Source: Roseovarius sp. (GTDB taxonomy: Bacteria > Pseudomonadota > Alphaproteobacteria > Rhodobacterales > Rhodobacteraceae). From it: a stretch of 17,165 bases of DNA. The notes under the pieces are model-generated. The model was not told the DNA's origin and searched no databases. It saw only the letters and a list, made by a program, of their open reading frames with translations. A program made the position numbers and the translations under genes. Positions 1 through 7,754 of this stretch are shown here, piece by piece. Every line of letters begins with the position of its first letter. The first letter of the stretch is position 1. Where the stretch lies: contig SLDH01000181.1 in the NCBI GenBank assembly GCA_007125415.1, positions 1 through 17,165 of the forward strand. The letters run 5' to 3'.

Positions 1-1
1 C

Positions 2-409
2 TGCGAGATCGACGGGCTGATTGCCGAGGTTCCGGGCGCGGACTGGCACGCCCTTGACCAGCGCGAGGCCGCGTATGAAAGGTTGCGCGCCACCCATCAG
101 GTGCGCCACCCCCTGCCCCATCAGCCGGAAGTCGCGGTCTACGCCATCAGCGACACGCGGCACGTGAAGCGAGATCGGGCGGGGCCGGTGCTGCTGAGCT
201 ATCTCGACGTGGTGGTGCAGGGCTACCTGCGCGAGTTCGGTGAGGCAGGGGTGCAGAATTTCTTCGACACGACTGCCGGCTGGAACACGCCCATTCTCGA
301 TGACAGGGACGCGCCGCTCTATCCGCGCCACCGCCGCCTCACACCCGATGAGCGCAATCTGACCGACACGCATCTTGCGCAGCTCGGCCTCGAAGCCCGG
401 AAAACCTGA
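2..409 (+). CDS. Gamma-glutamylcyclotransferase-like protein (3' part)
   Basis: This is the C-terminal part, about 135 residues, of a gene that begins before the window; the frame is open from base 2 to a TGA at 407-409. The visible start carries a DWHALDQREAAYERL segment. That segment resembles the 'ALDxREaaY' region of gamma-glutamylcyclotransferase-like (AIG2/GGCT fold) proteins, where the acidic residue lies near the active site. The family's N-terminal YGSL substrate loop would lie outside the window and cannot be checked. A TTG at 83 is internal, because the similarity continues upstream of it. The rest is a charged helical tail ending GLEARKT. The gene is convergent with gltX, with 30 bp between the stops and no obvious hairpin. 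The family call rests on one motif, so a related conserved hypothetical protein is possible; the coding status itself is secure. Confidence 0.6.
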   Translation, partial: CEIDGLIAEVPGADWHALDQREAAYERLRATHQVRHPLPHQPEVAVYAISDTRHVKRDRAGPVLLSYLDVVVQGYLREFGEAGVQNFFDTTAGWNTPILDDRDAPLYPRHRRLTPDERNLTDTHLAQLGLEARKT

Positions 410-439
410 GCCGCAAGCCAGAACCGGGACGGGCAGCCA

Positions 440-1765
440 TCAGGCCTTTGCGCGGATCACCTGCAAGAGCGGGAGCACCTGTGCCATGTCCGGCCCATGT
501 GCCTGCCCGGTCAGCGCCTTTCGCAGCGGCATGAAAAGGGCGCGCCCCTTGCGGCCCGTCGCCGCCTTCACCGCGTTTGTCCATTCGGACCAGCTTTGAG
601 CATCATGTGGCCCTTCGGGTAGAAGTTCGAGCGCTTGCGCCACGAATTCCGCGTCCTCGGCGTCGATCACCGGATCGGCCCCGTCGCGGAAAAGTTTCCA
701 CCAGCCTTCAAGATCGTTGAGTGTCGTGATGTTGTCGCGCGCCACCAACCAGAATTGCGCCGCCAGACCGTCAGGGACGCCAAGGCCGCGCACCCGCTCT
801 GCCACCGCCTCATAGGGCAGCGATTGCAGGTGATGCGCCGTCATCGGATAAAGATCCTGCTCGTCGAATTTCGTCGGCGCGGAACCGAAGCGGGAGATAT
901 CAAACCCGTCGATCAACTCGGAAATGTCGTGGCGCAACTCCACCGGATCGGCCGAGCCCAGACGCGCCATGTGGCTCAAAAGCGCGATCGGCGCCACCCC
1001 GGCCTCGCGCAGATCACGCAGCGAAAGCGTGCCCAGACGCTTTGACAGGCTTTCGCCTTTCGGGCCGGTCAGCAGGGAGTGGTGCGCGAAATCGGGCGGT
1101 GTGCCGCCCAGCGCCGCGATGATCTGGATCTGCGTCGCGGTATTGGTCACATGGTCCGAGCCGCGCACCACATGGCTCACCCCCATCTCCATATCATCCA
1201 CCACCGAAGCCAGCGTATAGAGCACCTGCCCATCCCCCCGGATCAGTACCGGATCCGACACGGAGGCCGCGTCGATGGAGATATCGCCAAGGATCCCGTC
1301 AACCCAGGTGATCCGCTCCTGATCGAGCTTGAAGCGCCACACGCCATTCCCGCGCTGCGCTCGCAGCGCATCCCTTTCGGCCTGCGTCAGTGCCAGCGCC
1401 GCTCGGTCGTAAACCGGCGGGCGGCCCATGTTGAGTTGCTTCTTGCGCTTGAGATCGAGCTCCGTCGGCGTCTCGAACGCCTCATAGAAGCGCCCCATCT
1501 CGCGGAGGCGGTCGGCGGCCTCGGCATAGCGGTCCAACCGCTCGGACTGACGCTCGACCCGATCCCAGGTGAGGCCGAGCCATTCCAGATCCTGCTTGAT
1601 CGCATCCACATATTCCTCTTTCGAGCGCTCGGGATCGGTATCGTCGATACGCAGAATGAAGCTGCCCCCCGCCTTGCGCGCGATCAGATAGTTCATCAAT
1701 GCGGTGCGCAGGTTGCCCACATGGATGTAGCCGGTGGGCGATGGGGCGAAACGTGTGATCGTCAT
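440..1765 (-). CDS. gltX: Glutamate--tRNA ligase (short, cysteine-free form)
   Basis: Class I aminoacyl-tRNA synthetase that charges tRNA with glutamate in the cytoplasm; 441 aa from the chosen ATG. The HIGH-type motif is HVGN at 15-18 within SPTGYIHVGNLRTAL. The KMSKS-type motif is LSKR at 240-243. An adenylate-site stretch, YTLASVVDDMEMGVSHVVRGSDH, spans roughly 183-205. A GTG 33 bp upstream (1798) extends the frame, but the ATG at 1765 gives the conserved MTxTRFAPSPTG start and has AGGAG 8 nt upstream. I see no cysteine in the whole protein, so the zinc-binding insertion of E. coli GluRS is absent. At 441 aa it is shorter than the usual 465-490 aa form. Alphaproteobacteria often carry two GluRS paralogues, one of which can handle tRNA-Gln for the GatCAB route; which one this is cannot be told from the window. 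It is divergent from the metalloprotease gene. Confidence 0.96.
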   Translation of the reverse strand: MTITRFAPSPTGYIHVGNLRTALMNYLIARKAGGSFILRIDDTDPERSKEEYVDAIKQDLEWLGLTWDRVERQSERLDRYAEAADRLREMGRFYEAFETPTELDLKRKKQLNMGRPPVYDRAALALTQAERDALRAQRGNGVWRFKLDQERITWVDGILGDISIDAASVSDPVLIRGDGQVLYTLASVVDDMEMGVSHVVRGSDHVTNTATQIQIIAALGGTPPDFAHHSLLTGPKGESLSKRLGTLSLRDLREAGVAPIALLSHMARLGSADPVELRHDISELIDGFDISRFGSAPTKFDEQDLYPMTAHHLQSLPYEAVAERVRGLGVPDGLAAQFWLVARDNITTLNDLEGWWKLFRDGADPVIDAEDAEFVAQALELLPEGPHDAQSWSEWTNAVKAATGRKGRALFMPLRKALTGQAHGPDMAQVLPLLQVIRAKA

Positions 1766-1854
1766 GGGTGATGCTCCTGTTGCAGCGGGAGATGTCACAG
1801 CACAACGGCTTTGTCCAGAATGGCAAGGCAGCGAAGGCGCAGGGATCAGCGCGG

Positions 1855-1883
1855 TTGATGCGCCAGCCTGCGCACTCTATTGA
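1855..1883 (+). promoter_or_regulatory. Weak sigma70-like promoter candidate upstream of the metallopeptidase gene
   Basis: TTGATG (1855-1860) and TATTGA (1878-1883) are separated by 17 bp in the 124-bp divergent gap between gltX and the metallopeptidase. Matches to TTGACA and TATAAT are only 4/6 and 3/6. If used, transcription would begin close to the ATG at 1890, which fits the lack of a Shine-Dalgarno sequence there and would make the mRNA nearly leaderless. I found no convincing promoter for gltX on the other strand of this gap. Confidence 0.2.
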
Positions 1884-1889
1884 CACGGC

Positions 1890-2270
1890 ATGGACCTTGA
1901 AGAGATGGAAGACATCGCCCGGGCAACGACAGACGCCTTCCCCGAACCCTTCAGGGCGGCGGCGCTCGACGTCGCCCTGCGTGTGACGGACTGGCCTGAC
2001 AGCGACATGCTGGCCGCCGTGGGCCTGAGCGACCCGCTTGAGCTTACAGGGCTCTACGAGGGCATTCCGATGACCGAGAAATCAACGGCCGATCAGGCCC
2101 AGATGCCCGATATCGTCTGGCTCTTTCGAAAGCCCATCCTGGCCGAATGGCGCGAGAGGGGCGATGTGACCCTCACCGATCTCATCGCACATGTGGTCGT
2201 GCATGAGTTCGCCCATCATTTCGGCTGGTCCGATGAAGACATCGCCACCGTGGATCGCTGGTGGGAATGA
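1890..2270 (+). CDS. Zincin-like metallopeptidase family protein
   Basis: A 126-residue cytoplasmic protein without signal peptide or membrane segment. HEFAHHFGWSDED, with HExxH at 105-109, is the extended zinc signature of the small 'possible zinc metallopeptidase' family (Pfam Zincin_1, formerly DUF1025). H105 and H109 are predicted to bind zinc and E106 to be the general base; an acidic residue in the SDED segment would be the third ligand. The length fits the family. Its substrate and biological role are not established. The ATG at 1890 has no clear Shine-Dalgarno sequence. A second in-frame ATG at 1905 is possible and would remove five residues. The DCC-family gene starts 31 bp after the stop, so the two are probably co-transcribed. 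Confidence 0.88.
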   Translation: MDLEEMEDIARATTDAFPEPFRAAALDVALRVTDWPDSDMLAAVGLSDPLELTGLYEGIPMTEKSTADQAQMPDIVWLFRKPILAEWRERGDVTLTDLIAHVVVHEFAHHFGWSDEDIATVDRWWE

Positions 2271-2301
2271 ACCGAACAGGCCCAGCATACGTATCACGGG
2301 C

Positions 2302-2673
2302 ATGAAACACGACGAAAAACTCACCGTCTACTACGATGGCGCCTGCCCGCTCTGCACGCTCGAGATCGACCATTACAAAAGGCAGGACGGGTCGGAAAAC
2401 CTGTGCTTCGTTGATGCCTCATCAAACGAGGAACTTGGCGATGATCTTTCACAGGACGCCGCGCTGAGCCGGTTTCACATTCGCGATGAAGAAGGCCGGC
2501 TCGTGTCGGGGGCGGCGGGATTTGCCCGCATCTGGGCCGTGCTGCCGCGCTGGCAATGGGCGGCGCGGCTCGCGCGCCTTCCGGGCGTCACGCCGCTGCT
2601 GGAACTGGCATACCGCGCTTTTCTGCCCCTGCGCCCGGCGCTTGCCCGCCTTGCAGCCCGGCGTTCGGAGTGA
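2302..2673 (+). CDS. Thiol-disulfide oxidoreductase DCC family protein (DUF393)
   Basis: A 123-residue protein opening with VYYDGACPLC, the N-terminal signature of the DCC/DUF393 family. C15 and C18 form the CxxC pair after the first beta-strand, suggesting thiol-disulfide chemistry in a thioredoxin-like setting; the physiological partner is unknown for this family. The middle holds FVDASS and a FHIRDEEGRLVSGAAGFARIW region typical of the family. The C-terminus is an Arg/Leu/Ala-rich amphipathic helix (RAFLPLRPALARLAARR) that could touch the membrane. The frame is open further upstream to 2191, but that part overlaps the metallopeptidase and does not resemble the family, so the ATG at 2302 is chosen. 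The Shine-Dalgarno is weak. It probably sits in a two-gene operon with the metallopeptidase and is convergent with nadE. Confidence 0.9.
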   Translation: MKHDEKLTVYYDGACPLCTLEIDHYKRQDGSENLCFVDASSNEELGDDLSQDAALSRFHIRDEEGRLVSGAAGFARIWAVLPRWQWAARLARLPGVTPLLELAYRAFLPLRPALARLAARRSE

Positions 2674-2679
2674 CACTGT

Positions 2680-2700
2680 TTCTTCTTGGCGAAAATACCC
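2680..2700 (-). repeat. Intergenic 21-bp motif, copy 1
   Basis: Read on the minus strand, this 21-mer begins GGGTATTTTCGCC and ends AAGAAGAA. It lies in the 41-bp convergent gap just after the nadE stop, in nadE sense orientation. It shares length and layout (GRGTATTT at one end, GAA at the other) with copies at 7755-7775, 14271-14291 and 14324-14344. No strong hairpin precedes this copy, so a terminator role is not evident here. Confidence 0.55.
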
Positions 2701-2714
2701 AATTCCGACAATTC

Positions 2715-4373
2715 TCACTCTCCCGAACGCCAGCGATTGACGATCGGATAACGCCGATCAAGCCAGAAGGCCCGCTTGGAAAGCCGGGTGCCGGGTGCCG
2801 ACTGGAAGCGTTTGTATTCCGAGGCATAAAGCAGGTGTTCGACCTTCGCCGCGTCCTGGCGCGAGAAGCCCGACGCGACACAATCCTCGACTGATCCGTC
2901 CTGATCCACGAGAATATCCAGTATCCCGTCCAGCACCGGATAATCGGGCAGCGAGTCGCTGTCCTTCTGGTCGGCCCGCAATTCCGCCGAGGGCGGTTTC
3001 GTGATCACCCGGTCGGGGATCACCGCCCCCGCCGGCCCCTGCATCCAGGCGCGATGATTGGCATTGCGCCAGCGGCAGATCTCGAACACGCGGGTCTTGT
3101 AGAGATCCTTGATCGGGTTGTAGCCCCCCGCCATGTCGCCATAGATCGTCGCATAGCCCACGGCGACCTCGGACTTGTTGCCGGTAGTCAGAAGCATCTC
3201 GCCGAACTTGTTGCTGAGCGCCATGAGAAGCAGCCCCCGCAGGCGCGATTGCAGGTTTTCCTCCGCCAGCCCGTCCTCCAGCCCCTCGAAAAGCGGGGCC
3301 AGCGTCCGCGTGATCGCATCGCGACCCTCGGCAAGAGGCAACACGTCATGGCCGCAACCCAGATTTGCGGCCACCGCCCCGGCATCGTCCAGCGACATCT
3401 GCGAAGTAAATTCGCTCGGCAACATGACGCAGCGCAGATTTTCAGGCCCCAGCGCATCGGCGGCGATGGTCGCCACAATCGCCGAGTCGACCCCGCCTGA
3501 CAGCCCCAGCAGAGCCTTGGAGAACCCGCTCTTGCGCATGTAATCGCGCAGGCTCATCACCATGGCATGGTAATCCTGTTCGAGCATGCCGGGAATGCGC
3601 GCCCGCGCGCCCATCTCGGCGCGCCAGCCATCGGCGCCGCGCACCAGATCGAGATGCGCAACGGCCTCCTCCATCACCGGCAGTTGCAGCGCCAGTTCGC
3701 CGCCGGGATTGAGCACGAAACTGCCACCGTCAAAGACCTGATCATCCTGCCCGCCCACGAGGTTGAGATAGACAAGCGGCAGGCCCGTCTCGATCACCCG
3801 TGCCACCATCAGGTTCTGCCGAAGCTCCAGCTTGCCGCGGTGATAGGGCGATCCGTTGGGAATGAGCAGGAATTCCGCACCCGTCTCTGCAAGGGTCTCG
3901 GTCACATCGGGAAACCACGCATCCTCGCAGATCGGCGTGCCGATACGCACGCCACCCACCACATAAGGCCCGCCGATATCGCCCGAGGCATAGAGGCGTT
4001 TCTCGTCGAAGACGGTATCATTGGGCAGATGGTGCTTGACCACGGTGGCCGCGACATGGCCCTCGCGCAGGATGTAATACCCATTGTGGAGAACCGCGCC
4101 ACTCAGGGCCGGGCCGCCGATGGCCAGCGCCGGGCCATCGGCGCAATCCCGCGCAAGCCTCTCGATGGCGGCGATGGCCTCCTGATGAAAGGCCGGCTTC
4201 ATCACCAGATCCTGCGTGTTGTAGCCGGTGATGAACATCTCCGGCAGCGCCACCATCTGCGCCCCTGCCGCGCGGCCTTCCTCCCATGCCGCACGCGCCA
4301 GGGACGCATTGCCCGACAAATCCCCCACCGTGGCGTTCAACTGTGCCAGTGTCAGGCGGAACCTGTCTCTCAT
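2715..4373 (-). CDS. nadE: Glutamine-hydrolysing NAD+ synthase
   Basis: Catalyses the last step of NAD synthesis: deamido-NAD+ is amidated with ATP, using ammonia released from glutamine. It is a 552-aa two-domain cytoplasmic enzyme. The N-terminal carbon-nitrogen hydrolase (glutaminase) domain spans about residues 5-265, with an apparent Glu-Lys-Cys triad at E45 (ALPEMFITGYN), K114 (VVKHHLPN) and C149 (TPICEDAW). The C-terminal NAD synthetase domain spans about 270-552. Its PP-loop is SGGVDS at 292-297, followed by LLTTGNKSEVAVGY (about 394-407) and KPPSAELRADQKDSDSLPDY (about 459-478). The length matches the short glutamine-dependent bacterial form. The ATG at 4373 has a distant AAGGGA upstream. 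The gene is divergent from the MORN gene across 155 bp. Confidence 0.97.
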   Translation of the reverse strand: MRDRFRLTLAQLNATVGDLSGNASLARAAWEEGRAAGAQMVALPEMFITGYNTQDLVMKPAFHQEAIAAIERLARDCADGPALAIGGPALSGAVLHNGYYILREGHVAATVVKHHLPNDTVFDEKRLYASGDIGGPYVVGGVRIGTPICEDAWFPDVTETLAETGAEFLLIPNGSPYHRGKLELRQNLMVARVIETGLPLVYLNLVGGQDDQVFDGGSFVLNPGGELALQLPVMEEAVAHLDLVRGADGWRAEMGARARIPGMLEQDYHAMVMSLRDYMRKSGFSKALLGLSGGVDSAIVATIAADALGPENLRCVMLPSEFTSQMSLDDAGAVAANLGCGHDVLPLAEGRDAITRTLAPLFEGLEDGLAEENLQSRLRGLLLMALSNKFGEMLLTTGNKSEVAVGYATIYGDMAGGYNPIKDLYKTRVFEICRWRNANHRAWMQGPAGAVIPDRVITKPPSAELRADQKDSDSLPDYPVLDGILDILVDQDGSVEDCVASGFSRQDAAKVEHLLYASEYKRFQSAPGTRLSKRAFWLDRRYPIVNRWRSGE

Positions 4374-4423
4374 GATGCCGCTTTCCCTTCGCGTTCTTCT
4401 GCCTCATCTAGCAGATCGACGCG

Positions 4424-4455
4424 CAAGGGAAAGCCGTTTCACGGGAAAGCCGTTG
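4424..4455. repeat. Two tandem 16-bp direct repeats in the nadE/MORN divergent promoter region
   Basis: Two adjacent 16-bp units (4424-4439 and 4440-4455) differ at two positions and share the core GGGAAAGCCGTT (4427-4438 and 4443-4454). They lie between the divergent starts of nadE (4373) and the MORN gene (4529). A tandem pair in such a place could be a regulator binding site, but no known operator is recognised. The rest of the 155-bp gap shows only the AGAGGA Shine-Dalgarno of the MORN gene (4518-4523). Confidence 0.5.
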
Positions 4456-4528
4456 CCCCGCGCCCCAAGGTTCAATAGTTTCGGTCTCGAGCGGCCGGGC
4501 AGTCAGGCCAGGACGTCAGAGGATCGAC

Positions 4529-6067
4529 ATGACCAGAAGCATCCCAAGGGTATTGGCAATGGCCCTTTCGCTTGGTGTCGGCGCGGCAGCGCTGGCCCAG
4601 GATGGCGATGTGCAGACCAAACAATACGATGATGGTGGCATCTACGAGGGAACGTTCCGCAACGGATTGCAGCACGGCACAGGCACCTACACCCTGCCCA
4701 ACGGGTATGAATACAGCGGCGAATGGGTAGATGGTGAAATCCGCGGACGCGGCACTGCGCGGTTTCCCAACGGGTCGGTCTATGAGGGTGAGTTCGCAAG
4801 AGGCAAGCCCCATGGCATCGGCAGAATCGTCTTCACCGACGGCGGCACCTATGAGGGCGAATGGGAGGAAGGAAACATCACCGGCACCGGCGTGGCCATC
4901 TATGCCAATGGCGTGCGCTATGAGGGCGGCTTTCTCAATGCGATGCATCATGGTCGTGGCCGGATGGAAAACCCCGGGGGCTATATCTATGACGGCGACT
5001 GGGTGAACGGCGTCAAGGAAGGGGAGGCCATCATCACCTATCCCGATGGCGCCACATATGAGGGGGGCGTCGCACAGGGCGCACGGCATGGCGAGGGCAC
5101 GCTCTCGATGCCCGACGGGCTGATCTACACCGGCCCGTGGCAAGATGGTCAGATCAATGGCATCGGGCGGCTCGTACAGCCCAATGGCGACATCTTCGAA
5201 GGCGCGCTCGTTTCGGGTCGGCGCGAGGGCGAAGGCCGTATCGTCTATCAGAATGGCGATATCTACGAAGGTGAATTCAAGGACGATCAGCGCGACGGGC
5301 AAGGCACCTTTACCGGCGTCGACGGCTATGAATACAAGGGGCAATGGGTCGCCGGCAAGATTTCCGGTGAGGGTCGGGTGATCTATCCCGACGGCTCGGT
5401 CTACGAGGGCAGCTTCCGCGATGATCTCGCCAATGGCACGGGCAAGATCATCTACCCCGACGGGGCCACCTATGAGGGGGAATGGGTCGATGGGGTGATC
5501 GAGGGAAAGGGCATCGCGACCTATCCCAACGGCGTGGTCTATGAGGGCGCTTTCCGCAACGCGCGCAACCATGGCTTCGGCGTGATGACCTATGCCGACG
5601 GCTACCGTTACGAGGGAGACTGGGTCGATGGCCAGCGCGAGGGCGAAGGCATCGCCACCTATCCCGACGGATCGGTCTATACCGGCAGCTTCAAAGGCGG
5701 ACAACGCCACGGTCAGGGCCGGATCGTGATCCCCGACAATCCCGAAACGCCCCAGAACGACTCCTTCACCTATGAGGGCGAATGGGAAAACGGCGAAATC
5801 AGTGGCCGGGGCATCGCCACCTATTCCAATGGCGATATCTATGAGGGCATGTTCCTGCGCGGCAAACGGCAGGGCCAGGGGACGATGCGCTATGCCAGCG
5901 GCGAGGAACGCAGCGGGGACTGGATCAGCGGTGCGTTGGCAAGCCAGACATCGCAGGCCGGCGAGGACGCCGGGGAAGAAACCGGGGAGGAGCCCCCCGA
6001 AACCGGCGAAGACCTGCCCCAAACGCAGGACTCTGTGCCTGACGGCGCCACACCCGAGACCGAATGA
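4529..6067 (+). CDS. Secreted MORN-repeat protein (18 full repeats plus one partial)
   Basis: A 512-residue protein with an N-terminal Sec-type signal peptide: Arg near the start, a hydrophobic core at about 8-22, and likely cleavage after ALA at 21-23. From residue 39 it is nearly all MORN repeats of 23 residues (consensus YEGEW.DG...G.G...YPDG). I count 18 full repeats and one degenerate repeat around 461. The repeats alternate between an aromatic-Phe type and a Trp type, giving a 46-residue super-repeat with one slip at repeats 9-10. An 8-residue insertion (NPETPQND) lies between repeats 16 and 17. The tail (about 471-512) is acidic and Glu/Pro/Thr-rich. MORN arrays form elongated beta-hairpin solenoids that can bind proteins or membranes; no enzymatic domain is visible. 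The ATG has AGAGGA 5 nt upstream. The stop overlaps an alternative start of the next gene, suggesting one transcript with the small membrane protein and the symporter. Confidence 0.9.
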   Translation: MTRSIPRVLAMALSLGVGAAALAQDGDVQTKQYDDGGIYEGTFRNGLQHGTGTYTLPNGYEYSGEWVDGEIRGRGTARFPNGSVYEGEFARGKPHGIGRIVFTDGGTYEGEWEEGNITGTGVAIYANGVRYEGGFLNAMHHGRGRMENPGGYIYDGDWVNGVKEGEAIITYPDGATYEGGVAQGARHGEGTLSMPDGLIYTGPWQDGQINGIGRLVQPNGDIFEGALVSGRREGEGRIVYQNGDIYEGEFKDDQRDGQGTFTGVDGYEYKGQWVAGKISGEGRVIYPDGSVYEGSFRDDLANGTGKIIYPDGATYEGEWVDGVIEGKGIATYPNGVVYEGAFRNARNHGFGVMTYADGYRYEGDWVDGQREGEGIATYPDGSVYTGSFKGGQRHGQGRIVIPDNPETPQNDSFTYEGEWENGEISGRGIATYSNGDIYEGMFLRGKRQGQGTMRYASGEERSGDWISGALASQTSQAGEDAGEETGEEPPETGEDLPQTQDSVPDGATPETE

Positions 6068-6087
6068 ACCCAAACAGAAGGAGCGCG

Positions 6088-6273
6088 ATGGACATGAGAG
6101 GATTCGGCCTCTGGCTCGTGGCGGCGGGCCTTCTGATCGCCGCAGGCGTGATCGTGCCCTATGGGCTTCTTGGTGGCGGCGCACCCGGCTTTGGCATTGT
6201 GATCTTCTGGTGCCTCTTCGGGCTTGCGGTGGTCGCGCTCATCGCGGTGGGCGTGGCCCGATGGAGGGTCTGA
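6088..6273 (+). CDS. Two-helix mini-membrane protein preceding the symporter
   Basis: A 61-residue protein made almost wholly of two hydrophobic helices: about 4-27 (FGLWLVAAGLLIAAGVIVPYG) and 34-57 (FGIVIFWCLFGLAVVALIAVG). They are joined by a Gly-rich turn, and the protein ends in ARWRV. The ATG at 6088 is chosen because AAGGAG lies 4 nt upstream; an ATG at 6064 would overlap the MORN stop by four bases and add eight polar residues. The symporter starts 1 bp after the stop. Many SSF permeases have a small two-helix partner encoded just upstream (YhdT/DUF997, DUF3311 and DUF4212 types). By position and topology this may play the same part, but I do not recognise the signature of any of those families. 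Confidence 0.75.
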   Translation: MDMRGFGLWLVAAGLLIAAGVIVPYGLLGGGAPGFGIVIFWCLFGLAVVALIAVGVARWRV

Positions 6274-6274
6274 G

Positions 6275-7747
6275 ATGATATCGCCAAGCCTGATCTGGAT
6301 CACCGTCGCGCTTTTCGCCGTGTTGGGTGGCGGTATCGCGCTCGCCGCGGCGCGCGAGAACTCCGGCACGGCCCTCGACTATTATCTCGGCGGACGGCAT
6401 ATCGGCGGCGTGGTGGCCGGGCTCTCCTACGCTGCGACCACGTATTCGGCCTTCATGCTGGTGGTGCTGACCGGGTTGACCTATCGCGGCGGCATCGGCG
6501 CGCTCGGGTTCGAGCTGATCTATTTCTCGGGCCTTGTCCTGCTGGTGATCTTCGGGCCGCGCTTCTGGCTGGCCGCAAAGCGCTGGGGCTTCATCACACC
6601 GGCTGAAATGCTGGGCGCGCGCTACGGTTCGCGCCACATCGCGCGGCTGTCGGCAGTGATCAGCCTTGTGTTCCTCATGCCCTACTGCACCACGCAGATG
6701 GCCGGAATCGGCCTGCTTCTGTCAGGGGTCACGGGTGGAGAGATCACCCTGCCCATGGCCATCGCCACCGGGGCGGCCCTCGCCATTTTCTGGACCCTGG
6801 TGGCCGGGTTGCGCTCGGTCGCCTGGACGGATGCGGTACAGGCCGCCGTCATGCTCGTCTCGGCCCTGCTGGCCGTGGGCTTTGTCGTCTCCTTCATCGG
6901 CGGATGGGCCGAATTCGGCGCGCAAATCATGGAGCGCAACGCGGCATGGCTCGATGTGCCGGGCCCGGGCCTCTGGTCGCTGCCCACCTTCGTGGCACTG
7001 GCCCTGCCATGGTTCTTCTTTCCGCTCAGCAATCCGCAGGTCAGCCAGCGGCTTTTCGTGACGCGCGATCTTGCGGCCATGCGACGGATGATCTTCTGGG
7101 TGCTGGGTTTCGGCCTCATCTTCACGCTGATCGCGGTGATCTGGGGGTTTGCGGCCCTCATCATCGCGCCCGATCTTGAAAGTCCGGCAGGAGCCACACC
7201 CGCCCTTCTGGGCTCGGGCGCGGTGCCACTGGTGGTGAGCCTTCTGCTGATCATCGGCATCCTGTCGGCGGCCATCTCCACGCTCGATTCCATCGCCCTC
7301 ACACTGGGCAGCATGGTCGCGCGTGATCTGATGAACCACCGCGAAGGCAGCGATGCGCGCCAGATCCTGATCGGCCGCATCGTCGTGATCATCGTCGTGC
7401 TCTTCGCCGCCTGGTTCGCCTTGCAGAATGCGCCCATCGTGGAACAGCTCGCCGCCCTCTCCGCCGCCGGGCTGATCGTTACCGTTCCCGCAATGATCGG
7501 TGCCTTCTTCTGGCGCGGCGGAACCGCCGCAGGTGTGCTCGCCTCGCTCACAGGCGGCGCCGTAACGGCCATCTACATGGCCATGATCAAGGGCATCAGC
7601 GTGTTCGACCCCACCCTTGCAGCTGCGGTGATCGCGGTCTCGGTGCTGCTCTTCATCGGGGTTTCTCTGGTCACGAAACCAGAGCCGGACGCGCTGGATT
7701 TCAAGACCGATCTGCGCGACGAACTCAATCGTCACGGGGTCTGGTGA
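6275..7747 (+). CDS. Sodium:solute symporter (SSF family), substrate unknown
   Basis: A 490-residue integral membrane protein with about 13 hydrophobic segments, as in the SSS/SSF (LeuT-fold) family that couples Na+ entry to solute uptake. Visible signatures are DYYLGGRHIGG (35-45), LSYAATTYSAF (50-60), the SSF motif GLRSVAWTDAVQ (178-189), LSNPQVSQR (251-259) and SAAISTLDS (331-339). The serines and threonine of the last motif correspond to the Na2 site. The start is the ATG at 6275 with GGAGG 8 nt upstream; upstream in-frame codons overlap the small membrane protein. The C-terminus (470-490) is a charged cytoplasmic tail. The sequence does not let me choose between pantothenate, proline, carboxylate or other substrates. 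It is the last gene of the MORN/2-TM/symporter run and convergent with the photolyase gene. Confidence 0.93.
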   Translation: MISPSLIWITVALFAVLGGGIALAAARENSGTALDYYLGGRHIGGVVAGLSYAATTYSAFMLVVLTGLTYRGGIGALGFELIYFSGLVLLVIFGPRFWLAAKRWGFITPAEMLGARYGSRHIARLSAVISLVFLMPYCTTQMAGIGLLLSGVTGGEITLPMAIATGAALAIFWTLVAGLRSVAWTDAVQAAVMLVSALLAVGFVVSFIGGWAEFGAQIMERNAAWLDVPGPGLWSLPTFVALALPWFFFPLSNPQVSQRLFVTRDLAAMRRMIFWVLGFGLIFTLIAVIWGFAALIIAPDLESPAGATPALLGSGAVPLVVSLLLIIGILSAAISTLDSIALTLGSMVARDLMNHREGSDARQILIGRIVVIIVVLFAAWFALQNAPIVEQLAALSAAGLIVTVPAMIGAFFWRGGTAAGVLASLTGGAVTAIYMAMIKGISVFDPTLAAAVIAVSVLLFIGVSLVTKPEPDALDFKTDLRDELNRHGVW

Positions 7748-7754
7748 TCCCCTC

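Noticed and set aside
4472..6184. Long minus-strand open frame (about 570 codons) opposite the MORN gene
   Set aside because: It mirrors the MORN repeats with a matching period, lacks a ribosome site, and the plus strand carries a clear signal peptide and MORN motifs.
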